A DNA stretch of 8,733 nt from Anaerolineaceae bacterium (GTDB lineage: Bacteria; Chloroflexota; Anaerolineae; Anaerolineales; Anaerolineaceae), in NCBI GenBank assembly GCA_017995665.1, contig JAGOIM010000054.1, positions 1 through 8,733 on the forward strand, written 5' to 3'. The position numbers and the translations under genes are program-made. The notes under the pieces were generated by a model. That model ran no database searches and was not told the DNA's origin. It saw only the letters and a program-made list of their open reading frames with translations. Positions 1 through 6,124 of the stretch are shown here, piece by piece (position 1 is the stretch's first letter; every line of letters starts with the position of its first letter).

Positions 1-116
1 CCGTGAGAAAAATTCAGACGGGCAACATCCAAGCCTGCATTGACCATTTCGGTGAGAACTGCCTCATCCGAGCTGGCGGGACCGAGCGTAGCAACAATTT
101 TGGCAAAACGGGTCAT
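1..116 (-). CDS. pyk: Pyruvate kinase, N-terminal part (cut by window edge)
   Basis: Only the first 38 codons are inside the window. They read MTRFAKIVATLGPASS at the start and then GLDVARLNFSHG, the classic N-terminus of pyruvate kinase: the KIVATLGP strand of the TIM barrel, and the ARLNFSHG motif whose Arg and Asn help bind phosphoenolpyruvate and K+. The enzyme makes pyruvate and ATP from phosphoenolpyruvate and ADP in the cytoplasm, the last step of glycolysis. The ATG at 114-116 is supported by a GAGG ribosome binding site (123-126) six bases upstream. This site overlaps the stop codon of the preceding rocD gene, so the two are probably translated from one mRNA. The rest of the gene (normally about 470-590 codons) lies beyond position 1. 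Family identity is very likely; isoform and regulation cannot be judged. Confidence 0.95.
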   Translation of the reverse strand, partial: MTRFAKIVATLGPASSDEAVLTEMVNAGLDVARLNFSH

Positions 117-125
117 AATTTACCT

Positions 126-1328
126 CTATTTCGTTTTGAGTACTTCTGCAATAACACCTAATGCCCAGTCGAGGTCAGCTTTTTCGATGACCAGGGGAGG
201 GGCAAAACGAACAACGTGGTCGTGGGTTTCTTTGGCGAGGAGACCTTTTTCGCGAAGCATTTCGCAATAGCGACGAGCGCCACCGGCTTCGGGGAAGAGC
301 TCAACACCGATCAAAAGACCGCGGCCGCGAACTTCTTTGACGATTGGGGTTTCGATTTTGCGCAATTCTGCCATGAAATATTCACCGAGTTCGGTCGCGC
401 GTTGGTCGAGTTTTTCTTCTTCCAAAACTTCGAGGGCTGCCAAACCGATTGCGGCTGCCATGGGGCTGCCACCAAAGGTGGAACCATGCTCGCCGGGCTC
501 GAAGAGACCGAGCAAGTCAGCACTGGCGAGGACGGCAGAGATGGGGTACATACCGCCTGAGAGGGCTTTGCCGATGGTGATCATGTCGGGTTTGACGTCT
601 TCATAGTCGCAAGCGAACCATTTGCCAGTGCGGCAAAGGCCGGTTTGGATTTCGTCGGCGATAAAGAGAACGTTGTTTTCTTTGCAAGCTTCGGAAACAC
701 CTTTGAGGTAGCCATCGGGGGGAACAATCACGCCGTTTTCGCCCTGAATAGGCTCAAGCATAACAGCAGCGGTGTTGGGGGTAATGGCGGCTTTGAGGGC
801 TTCTAAATCGCCGTAGGGGACAATTTTGAAACCGGGGGTGAAGGGGCCAAACATCTCGCGATAGAAATTTTCGGTGGAGAAGGAAACGATGGTGGTTGTG
901 CGACCATGGAAGTTGCCTTCGGCGACGATGATTTCAGCTTCGTATTTGGGCAAGCCTTTTTTGACATAAGCCCATTTGCGGGCAAGTTTAATGGCTGATT
1001 CAACGGCTTCGGCACCACTGTTCATGGGCAGAATCATTTCGTAACCGGTCAGCTCGGAGAGTTTTTTGTAGAAGAGACCCAATTTATCATTGCGAAAAGC
1101 GCGGGAAGTCAGACCAATTTTTTGGGCTTGCTCGATGCTTGCCTGGACGATTTTGGGGTGGCAATGACCTTGGTTAACGGCGGAATAAGCGCTGAGACAA
1201 TCGAGATAGCGTTTGCCATCAACGTCGGTTACCCATGCGCCTTTGCCATCGGTTAGGACGACGTCGAGCGGTTTGTAGTTGTGAGCGCCATATTTTTCTT
1301 CAATTGCGATGAAGTCTTGAGTATTCAT
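126..1328 (-). CDS. rocD: Ornithine delta-aminotransferase (ornithine--oxo-acid transaminase)
   Basis: This 400-residue class-III PLP aminotransferase transfers the delta-amino group of ornithine to 2-oxoglutarate, giving glutamate semialdehyde (in equilibrium with pyrroline-5-carboxylate) and glutamate. The PLP lysine is K254 in IGKALSGG and the PLP-pyridine aspartate is D225 in IADEIQTG. NSGAEAVESAIKLAR (103-117), EPIQGENG (192-199) and GEHGSTFGG (279-287) are other family blocks. By recalled alignment, the residues that make human ornithine aminotransferase ornithine-specific are all kept: Y18 (HNYKP, human Y55), Y48 (SAYSAVNQG, human Y85), R143 (GNFHGRT, human R180) and E197 (human E235). 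This argues for RocD rather than acetylornithine aminotransferase ArgD. Length is normal for bacterial RocD. The ATG at 1326-1328 follows an AGGAG site about 11 bases upstream that lies inside the end of argF. The argF stop is 3 bases away, so they are co-transcribed and probably coupled. Confidence 0.93.
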   Translation of the reverse strand: MNTQDFIAIEEKYGAHNYKPLDVVLTDGKGAWVTDVDGKRYLDCLSAYSAVNQGHCHPKIVQASIEQAQKIGLTSRAFRNDKLGLFYKKLSELTGYEMILPMNSGAEAVESAIKLARKWAYVKKGLPKYEAEIIVAEGNFHGRTTTIVSFSTENFYREMFGPFTPGFKIVPYGDLEALKAAITPNTAAVMLEPIQGENGVIVPPDGYLKGVSEACKENNVLFIADEIQTGLCRTGKWFACDYEDVKPDMITIGKALSGGMYPISAVLASADLLGLFEPGEHGSTFGGSPMAAAIGLAALEVLEEEKLDQRATELGEYFMAELRKIETPIVKEVRGRGLLIGVELFPEAGGARRYCEMLREKGLLAKETHDHVVRFAPPLVIEKADLDWALGVIAEVLKTK

Positions 1329-1331
1329 GAA

Positions 1332-2258
1332 TTATTTATCTCCTAGTAATGTGTAAAGAACAGCTTTTTGAGCGTGTAAGCGGTTGTGAGCTTCGGGGAA
1401 GAGGCGGGAATGAGGACCGTCTGCGACTTCGTCGGTAATTTCCTGGCCACGGTGAGCAGGGAGGCAATGAAGGACGATGGCGGCAGGGTCAGCTTCGGCG
1501 ACCAATGCGGCATTGACCTGATATGGAGGGAAGACGGCTTCGCGTTTGGCAGTTTCTTCTTCCTGACCCATGGAGGTCCAGGTGTCGGTGTAGATGACCT
1601 GGGCATTCTTGACGGCTTCATGAGCATCGCGAAGGAAGGTCAGTTTGCTGCCGGTTGCCTGGGCGATTGGTTTGACGGTTTCGATAGCACTTTGGGGCAT
1701 ATCGTAGCCTTCGGGGTTGGCAATGGTGAAATTAGCGCCGAGTTTGGCGGCAATTTGCATCAGGGAAACGGCAACGTTGTTACCGTCGCCAACGTAGGTG
1801 ATGTTGACGTCCTTGATTTGACCGAATTCCTCATAGACAGTCATGATGTCGGCAAGAGCCTGGCAGGGATGGCTGTAGTCGCTGAGACCGTTGATGACGG
1901 GGATGGTGGTCCATTTGGCAAGTTCGAGGACGTGTTCGTGTTCGAAAACGCGTGCCATGATGCCATGAACCATGCCGTCTAAGACGCGGGCGACGTCGGC
2001 GATAGATTCGCGTTTGCCCAAGCCGATTTCAGCGGGGGAAAGATAGAGCGCATCACCACCGAGGTGGCGCATACCCACATCAAAACTGACACGGGTGCGA
2101 AGGGAAGGTTTTTGGAAGATCATCGCCAAAACCTTGCCCTTTAGGACAGGCTCATTGCCACCAGCCTTGTATTCCTTTTTCAGCCTGACGGCGAGATCGA
2201 GGAGGTCGGTGATTTCTTCGGGGGTGTAGTCAATAATATCGAGAAAGTCTTTGTGCAT
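1332..2258 (-). CDS. argF: Ornithine carbamoyltransferase
   Basis: This 308-residue cytoplasmic enzyme forms citrulline from ornithine and carbamoyl phosphate, or runs the reverse phosphorolysis if catabolic. The carbamoyl-phosphate motif appears as SLRTR (52-56), followed by HPCQ (130-133). The ornithine loop DTWTSMG (225-231) carries the DxxxSMG signature, and HCLPAHRG (264-271) holds the catalytic cysteine C265. HCLP-HRG and SMG fit ornithine rather than aspartate, acetylornithine or succinylornithine carbamoyltransferases. The Leu in SLRTR, where most OTCases have Thr, is a mild oddity. Length is standard. The ATG at 2256-2258 has GGAG at 2272-2275, 13 bases upstream, a rather long spacing; TAGGT at 2262-2266 is a weaker nearer site. 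It heads the argF-rocD-pyk operon, preceded by a predicted promoter and a palindrome. Whether it is anabolic (ArgF) or catabolic (ArcB) cannot be told from sequence alone. Confidence 0.94.
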   Translation of the reverse strand: MHKDFLDIIDYTPEEITDLLDLAVRLKKEYKAGGNEPVLKGKVLAMIFQKPSLRTRVSFDVGMRHLGGDALYLSPAEIGLGKRESIADVARVLDGMVHGIMARVFEHEHVLELAKWTTIPVINGLSDYSHPCQALADIMTVYEEFGQIKDVNITYVGDGNNVAVSLMQIAAKLGANFTIANPEGYDMPQSAIETVKPIAQATGSKLTFLRDAHEAVKNAQVIYTDTWTSMGQEEETAKREAVFPPYQVNAALVAEADPAAIVLHCLPAHRGQEITDEVADGPHSRLFPEAHNRLHAQKAVLYTLLGDK

Positions 2259-2319
2259 TGTACCTAATATTCTCCTTTTTGGTTTTTGCTACAAGTAAAT
2301 ATCCCGCGCGAAAGCATTT

Positions 2320-2335
2320 AATTTCGAGCGAAATT
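2320..2335. promoter_or_regulatory. 16-bp palindrome in the argF leader, candidate operator
   Basis: The sequence is AATTTCG-AG-CGAAATT, two perfect 7-base arms around a 2-base centre. It lies about 62 bases upstream of the argF ATG and, if the predicted promoter at 2347-2355 is right, at roughly +5 to +20 of the transcript. That is a typical place for a repressor to block RNA polymerase. It does not match the known ArgR/AhrC box (TGAAT-N4-ATTCA type), so I cannot name the regulator. The arms are too short for a strong RNA hairpin. A chance palindrome in an AT-rich spacer is the alternative. Confidence 0.4.
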
Positions 2336-2346
2336 GTTCCATGTTG

Positions 2347-2355
2347 ATTTTACCA
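2347..2355 (-). promoter_or_regulatory. Predicted extended -10 promoter for argF-rocD-pyk
   Basis: On the minus strand the sequence reads TGGTAAAAT, which fits the extended -10 form TGn-TATAAT with one mismatch. No TTGACA-like -35 box is seen at 15-18 bases upstream, as is common for extended -10 promoters. The expected transcript start is near 2340, giving a leader of about 80 bases before the argF ATG. This is a motif match only. Confidence 0.35.
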
Positions 2356-2371
2356 GAATGTGGCTGGAAAT

Positions 2372-2434
2372 GGGAGCGGGAATCGGGGAACGGGGAGCCG
2401 AGAAACGAAAATTGTTATTCGTTATTCATTATAC
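2372..2434. repeat. Degenerate 7-bp tandem repeat overlapping the end of ybeY
   Basis: Cut into sevens from 2372, the plus strand gives GGGAGCG, GGAATCG, GGGAACG, GGGAGCC (2372-2399), then two poorer units (2400-2413), then GTTATTC, GTTATTC, ATTATAC (2414-2434). The first four differ from each other at only one to three positions and the last three share a second consensus. The pattern resembles the short tandem heptanucleotide repeats known from intergenic DNA of cyanobacteria and some other bacteria. The ybeY stop codon (2422-2424) and its last codons lie in the AT-rich units. Function unknown. Confidence 0.55.
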
Positions 2435-2886
2435 TGAATCGTGCCTTGCAAGGGGTTGGCGATTTTCTTGAGGATGGTGTTTTGCATTTCGGTCATGGCT
2501 TGCCATTCTTCTTTGTCGCCATGGTCGTAACCCACAAGATGGAGGATGCCGTGAACGAAAAGCATTTCTACTTCCGTCTGAATCGGATGTCCGCCGGTTT
2601 GGGCTTGTTGTTTGGCTTTTTGGAAAGAAATCATGATATCGCCGAGGTATTCTTCGCCGGTTTCGGGATCGGTATAGGCGTTTTCAAAAGAAAGCACATC
2701 TGTTACAGAGAACTCATTGCGCCAGCTAAGGTTAAATTGGCGAATAAGCGCATTGTTTGTAATCCGAAGCGTTGCTGATGAATTTTTGGGGAGCTTGAGT
2801 TGCTTGAGGCTTTCTTCCCAGGCGAGTGCCAGCCTATTTTGGTCGAGTTGTTTGGCATAGGAGTTAGGAACAATTAAAGTAAGCAC
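2422..2886 (-). CDS. ybeY: Endoribonuclease YbeY (rRNA maturation factor)
   Basis: This 154-residue protein carries the UPF0054/YbeY zinc signature HGILHLVGYDH, with the three metal ligands H112, H116 and H122 spaced as H-x3-H-x5-H. The upstream family blocks NALIRQFNLSWRN (45-57), TDVLSFE (62-68) and LGDIMIS (81-87) are present. YbeY is a cytoplasmic metal-dependent RNase needed for 16S rRNA 3'-end maturation and ribosome quality control. The start is GTG (2884-2886), supported by GAGG at 2893-2896 six bases upstream; no better ATG is near. It lies 17 bases after pgpH, the usual partner order pgpH-ybeY. Oddity: the C-terminal tail NPLQGTIQYNE after the last family helix looks like an add-on, and its end and stop codon fall within a heptad repeat. 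Confidence 0.95.
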   Translation of the reverse strand: MLTLIVPNSYAKQLDQNRLALAWEESLKQLKLPKNSSATLRITNNALIRQFNLSWRNEFSVTDVLSFENAYTDPETGEEYLGDIMISFQKAKQQAQTGGHPIQTEVEMLFVHGILHLVGYDHGDKEEWQAMTEMQNTILKKIANPLQGTIQYNE

Positions 2887-2903
2887 GGTCGACCTCTTTT
2901 TAT

Positions 2904-5021
2904 TTAGGGAAGTTGATTTTCTGGTTGCTCTGGCTTCGCAAGGCGTTTTGGCTCTTCAGGATATTTAATGCGCGGATGATAGGATTGCTTCAACGTGTTG
3001 AAGAAGGATTGTTTAATCGTTTGCAAGTCGCGAAGGGTCAAATCGGTGTCGTCGAGTTGGTTTGCATTTTGAACCGCATCGAAAACGTTGTTGATGACGG
3101 TTTTGATTTCGTCATCGGTTTTAGGTGCATTAGAACGGGCACTGGCTTCGGTGCCGTCGGCGAGCATAAGCAGAGCGGTTTCTTTGGAACGAGGGGAAGG
3201 CCCGGGGTAGGTAAAAGCTTCCACATCCACGTCATCCGGATTTTCAGTTGCTTTGAGGGCAAGATTGTACTGATAACGGGTGATATTTGTTCCGTGGTGT
3301 TCCTTGATGAAATCGATGATGCGCGAAGGCAGGCGATGTCTTTTAGCGAGGGCAACACCGTCGGTAACGTGGCGGATGATGGTTGCGGCGGTTGCGGTGG
3401 GATCGACATTGTCGTGAGAGTTTAAATCATCGCGAGATTGGTTTTCGATGAAGAAGGATGGGTTTTCAGATTTTCCGGCATCGTGATAAAGCGCACCAAC
3501 GCGGACCAAAAGACGATCTGCGCCAATTTTTTCTGCAGCTTGTTCAGCCAGATTGGAGACCTGGAGGGAATGTTGGTAGGTTCCGGGTGCGCTGGTTAGA
3601 ATCTGCTGAAGCAAGGGATGATCCGGCCTGGAAATATCCATTAACTGGAGCGCGGTTGGTTCGTCTAAGACCATCGAGAAAAAGTTTTGGAGAAGGAGGG
3701 CAAAGGTGCCAGACAAGAGTCCGTTGGCAACAGCGGCTGCGAGAAGGGTGAGCATTCCAATTAAGTCGGTATTACGGTCTCCAAATCGAAAAGTCAAAAT
3801 TATCGCTGCTGAGAGCAGAGCGGCAATGCCACCGGTCAGGAAGAAAGCACTAACACGCCTTCCTTTGGATAAGACCAACATGCCGGCAAGGGTTGGAACC
3901 AAATAATAAATCCCGAGTTCTGCACTGCGTGGGTAACCAAAAACGGTGAGGCTAACAAGTATGAAAGTAGTAAAAAAGCCAAATTCAAAGTTGAAAACCA
4001 GTGAAATAGTCAAACCAAAAGCGACAACCGGGAAAAGATAGGGAATTATCGTTCTTCCCATGACCATGAACCTTCCGATAGCCAAAAATACTAAGAAGAA
4101 GAGAGCAACGAGAGAGAGCGATTTAATATCATTGTAAGACGCTTGTTTCCTGCGAGAGTAAAAGAAGAAAATCAAAACAGCTACCAGAGCTATCATCAAA
4201 CCACTGCTAAGGAAAAGTTTGGTGCGATCGGTAGGCTCTCCTAAGCCGAAAATTGTCAGGGCTTCCAAATCGCCTTCGGAAACAATTTGACCGCGCCTAA
4301 GCAGGACTTCACCTGCCATTATTTGACGATTGATCGGCAGGACAGCCGAACGGGCTGCTTCACGAGCGGCTTCGGTTTGTTCTTCGCTATAAAGACTGGT
4401 CGGAACGATGAAGGGCGAAACAATCGAGACGATCAGCCTGGTTTGGTCATTTTTGAAGGCGAAATCGATAGTAGCAGGCAAGTTACTTCGAACAGTCCCC
4501 AATTGATTGTTGCGAATGCTTTCTCTAAGGACAATTTCTAAAACGCGAGTGCTTTCTGTGCGAATTGCTTGAAAATCTTGATCAGAAAGTTGAAGCAAAT
4601 CTCCATATTCCTCATCGCTTAGTTGGAGTGAATCCAAAGATTTTAAATCTTGTATTTTCTGCTCATCGCTGGAAAAGTTATCCCCGCGAACAGTTGTTAT
4701 GAAGTAGAAGCTGTTTTCGAGGTTTTCAAGCTGAGATCGAGCAATAGCAGGGTCGGGGGGTAAATAGACGGCTGGAGCAGCAGAAGCAGCGGCATCGCGG
4801 GCAGCTTCGGTGAAAGCGCGAGATTCGAAGCTGACAGAGTAAGGGGCTAAGATTTCTTGAGTTGAAACTTCTCCTACGTGCACTTTTTGAGTTTGTTCGT
4901 TGAGCAAGTCGGGGGCAACCAGCATCGCAAATGCCAGGATTAACGTAAGCGCAAGAAGGATGATTCGGCTAAGGTTTGCTGGAATAGATGAGGCAGGCTT
5001 TTTGCTTGGCTGAACAGACAT
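2904..5021 (-). CDS. pgpH: 7TM-HD domain phosphohydrolase PgpH/YqfF family (c-di-AMP phosphodiesterase)
   Basis: This 705-residue membrane protein, close to the usual ~700, has the full PgpH layout. There is an N-terminal membrane anchor (about 18-37), an extracytoplasmic 7TMR-HDED region (about 45-265), and seven membrane helices (about 269-288, 301-320, 324-343, 346-363, 368-385, 390-411, 421-447). A cytoplasmic HD domain (about 465-680) follows. Likely metal ligands are H484 (YQHSLQ), H513-D514 (YHDAGK), H551, H575/H576 (EHHGT) and D622 (LADGTEA). The HDIG signature is HDAG here, with the metal pair intact. Characterised relatives in Listeria and Bacillus hydrolyse the second messenger c-di-AMP to pApA, controlling potassium, osmotic and wall homeostasis. 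The C-terminal tail is Pro/Lys/Glu-rich. Its ATG (5019-5021) is one base past the yqeY stop, and the nearest binding site is weak, so translation is probably coupled to yqeY. Substrate is inferred from family. Confidence 0.92.
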   Translation of the reverse strand: MSVQPSKKPASSIPANLSRIILLALTLILAFAMLVAPDLLNEQTQKVHVGEVSTQEILAPYSVSFESRAFTEAARDAAASAAPAVYLPPDPAIARSQLENLENSFYFITTVRGDNFSSDEQKIQDLKSLDSLQLSDEEYGDLLQLSDQDFQAIRTESTRVLEIVLRESIRNNQLGTVRSNLPATIDFAFKNDQTRLIVSIVSPFIVPTSLYSEEQTEAAREAARSAVLPINRQIMAGEVLLRRGQIVSEGDLEALTIFGLGEPTDRTKLFLSSGLMIALVAVLIFFFYSRRKQASYNDIKSLSLVALFFLVFLAIGRFMVMGRTIIPYLFPVVAFGLTISLVFNFEFGFFTTFILVSLTVFGYPRSAELGIYYLVPTLAGMLVLSKGRRVSAFFLTGGIAALLSAAIILTFRFGDRNTDLIGMLTLLAAAVANGLLSGTFALLLQNFFSMVLDEPTALQLMDISRPDHPLLQQILTSAPGTYQHSLQVSNLAEQAAEKIGADRLLVRVGALYHDAGKSENPSFFIENQSRDDLNSHDNVDPTATAATIIRHVTDGVALAKRHRLPSRIIDFIKEHHGTNITRYQYNLALKATENPDDVDVEAFTYPGPSPRSKETALLMLADGTEASARSNAPKTDDEIKTVINNVFDAVQNANQLDDTDLTLRDLQTIKQSFFNTLKQSYHPRIKYPEEPKRLAKPEQPENQLP

Positions 5022-5022
5022 T

Positions 5023-5472
5023 TTACTCTTTACTCAGCTCCTCTTTGACGATCCGGCTGGCTTCAGCGTTGGTAGCTCTGCCTTGCAATTTGGGTAGCAA
5101 GTTTTTGAGAACTTTGCCCATGTCTTTGACAGAGGTTGCGCTGGTTTCTGAAATTGTTTGCTGAACCAGATCGGTTAATTCTTCGGTGCTTAACTGAGCA
5201 GGCAAATAGGTTTTGAGGATGGCGATTTCTGCATCTGCTGCATCGATGAGCTCCTGGCGCTGTGCTTTTTCGGCATCGGCTTTGGCTTCGTTGCGGGTTT
5301 TGATTTCTTTTTGAACTGCTTGCAAGAAATCTTCTTCTGACAAGGGCTCACCTTTGTTTTTTTCGGCAAGCTGAATGGCAGATTTTAACATCCTAATAAC
5401 CCATTTCTGGGTATCATTTTTAGCTTTCATCGCGTTAGCGAGGTCTTTTTGAAGTTGTTCGTGAAAATCCAT
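5023..5472 (-). CDS. yqeY: YqeY/GatB-like protein
   Basis: This 149-residue protein matches the YqeY family (related to the C-terminal tail domain of GatB): an all-helical protein with an N-terminal block MDFHEQLQKDLANAMKAK, then RMLKSAIQLAE and the middle motif LKTYLPAQLS, and a C-terminal GKVLKNLLPKLQGRA where GatB tails contact tRNA. The family is assumed to act in the cytoplasm in tRNA-linked amidotransfer, but a clear function is not established for stand-alone YqeY. Length is typical (~148). The ATG at 5470-5472 gives a start right at the family's conserved N-terminus. No good ribosome binding site precedes it, while a perfect TATAAT lies only six bases away, so the mRNA may be leaderless. 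It heads the yqeY-pgpH-ybeY set, a compact form of a gene order seen in Firmicutes. Confidence 0.93.
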   Translation of the reverse strand: MDFHEQLQKDLANAMKAKNDTQKWVIRMLKSAIQLAEKNKGEPLSEEDFLQAVQKEIKTRNEAKADAEKAQRQELIDAADAEIAILKTYLPAQLSTEELTDLVQQTISETSATSVKDMGKVLKNLLPKLQGRATNAEASRIVKEELSKE

Positions 5473-5478
5473 GGGCTT

Positions 5479-5508
5479 ATTATACCTGTTAGCAGGCTGG
5501 AATGGAAA
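5479..5508 (-). promoter_or_regulatory. Predicted promoter for yqeY-pgpH-ybeY, TATAAT very near the ATG
   Basis: On the minus strand, a perfect -10 TATAAT (5479-5484) follows a 4-of-6 -35 match TTTCCA (5503-5508) at 18-base spacing. A start site 6-7 bases after the -10 would fall at or next to the A of the yqeY ATG (5472), predicting a leader of zero to one base. The spacer also contains a small inverted repeat CCTG-N4-CAGG (5485-5496), which may be chance. Confidence 0.5.
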
Positions 5509-5522
5509 TTCTGTGCTACGAA

Positions 5523-6116
5523 TCAGGGATCGATTGTAATGAGCTCTTTTAGTTGGTCAAATGTTTTTTGGCCAATGCCTTCGACGTTCATCAACTCTTC
5601 GAGATTGAGAAAATAGCCATTTTGCGTGCGATAGTCGATTATCGCGCTGGCTTTGACTTCTCCAATACCGGGGAGGCTTTCAAGCTCTTCCTGGCTGGCA
5701 GTGTTGATGTTTATCAAGCTGTTCATTTGAAGTCCGGAAGACCTTTGAGGAATTTCAATGCTGTCTTGGTGGTCGGTTTTTGGCGGGATGGTGATTCTTT
5801 GCCCGTCCCTCAGAATTGTTGCCAGGTTGATTAGATCTAGGCCCGCGTTTTCGCTTGCACCGGAAGCGGCTTCAATTGCCTCCTGAACGTTTGCGCCTTC
5901 CGGCAGGTGGTAAAGACCCGGTTGCACCACTTCGCCGGCAACGTGAACCTGAATCAGGTTGAGGGTGGCGGTCGGTTCGGGGGTTAGGTTAGGTGTGACG
6001 GTAACCAGCGCCAGGCTGTTTCCTTTTTGGGGAAGCTTGATAAATTGGAATAAACCAGTCAAAATAATACCGATGAGAATACCGGCTATAACGTGGGTCC
6101 ATTTGATGTTTTTGAT
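5523..6116 (-). CDS. comEA: ComEA-like DNA-binding protein (SLBB + helix-hairpin-helix), likely ATC start
   Basis: This is a membrane-anchored competence protein of the ComEA family, which binds incoming double-stranded DNA outside the membrane and hands it to ComEC. Counting from the proposed start it has 197 residues. There is a short basic N-terminus (KNIKW), one membrane helix (about 8-26), a Thr/Pro-rich linker with TPEPTAT, an SLBB domain (about 55-111, VHVAGEVVQPG), a polar spacer, and two helix-hairpin-helix motifs, LPGIGEVKASAI (148-159) and VEGIGQKTFDQL (178-189). The start is unusual. There is no in-frame ATG or GTG, and the first TTG (6060-6062) lies in the membrane helix with no binding site. 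A GGAG site (6125-6128) sits 8 bases before an in-frame ATC (6114-6116), and an in-frame TGA stands further upstream. A sequencing error or frameshift near the start cannot be excluded. No comEC is in view. Confidence 0.85.
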   Translation of the reverse strand: MKNIKWTHVIAGILIGIILTGLFQFIKLPQKGNSLALVTVTPNLTPEPTATLNLIQVHVAGEVVQPGLYHLPEGANVQEAIEAASGASENAGLDLINLATILRDGQRITIPPKTDHQDSIEIPQRSSGLQMNSLININTASQEELESLPGIGEVKASAIIDYRTQNGYFLNLEELMNVEGIGQKTFDQLKELITIDP

Positions 6117-6124
6117 GAAATTAT

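Larger units (their letters stand above)
2259..2421. other. Intergenic region between ybeY and argF
   Basis: This 163-bp gap is the only sizeable spacer in the minus-strand block. From the ybeY side it holds a degenerate heptanucleotide repeat (2372-2434, overlapping the ybeY stop), then a predicted extended -10 promoter (2347-2355), then a 16-bp palindrome (2320-2335), and last the argF ribosome binding site (2272-2275). No convincing coding potential or stable terminator hairpin was seen, so read-through from ybeY into argF remains possible. Confidence 0.6.

Noticed and set aside
1386..1982. 198-codon plus-strand open frame opposite argF
   Set aside because: Gly/Val/Asp/Phe-rich translation with no family resemblance, lying wholly within the conserved argF gene. 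Shadow of argF codon usage.
2404..2423. Small inverted repeat AACGAA-N8-TTCGTT at the ybeY stop, as a terminator
   Set aside because: Only a 6-bp AT-rich stem with no T run after it on the minus strand. It is a by-product of the heptad repeat rather than a credible terminator.
2341..2778. 145-codon plus-strand open frame opposite ybeY and its downstream gap
   Set aside because: Covers the ybeY zinc motif on the other strand, and part of it is heptad-repeat sequence. No protein family recognised.
5485..5496. CCTG-N4-CAGG inverted repeat in the yqeY promoter spacer as an operator or hairpin
   Set aside because: Four-base arms are expected by chance in this length of DNA, and the flanks do not extend the pairing.
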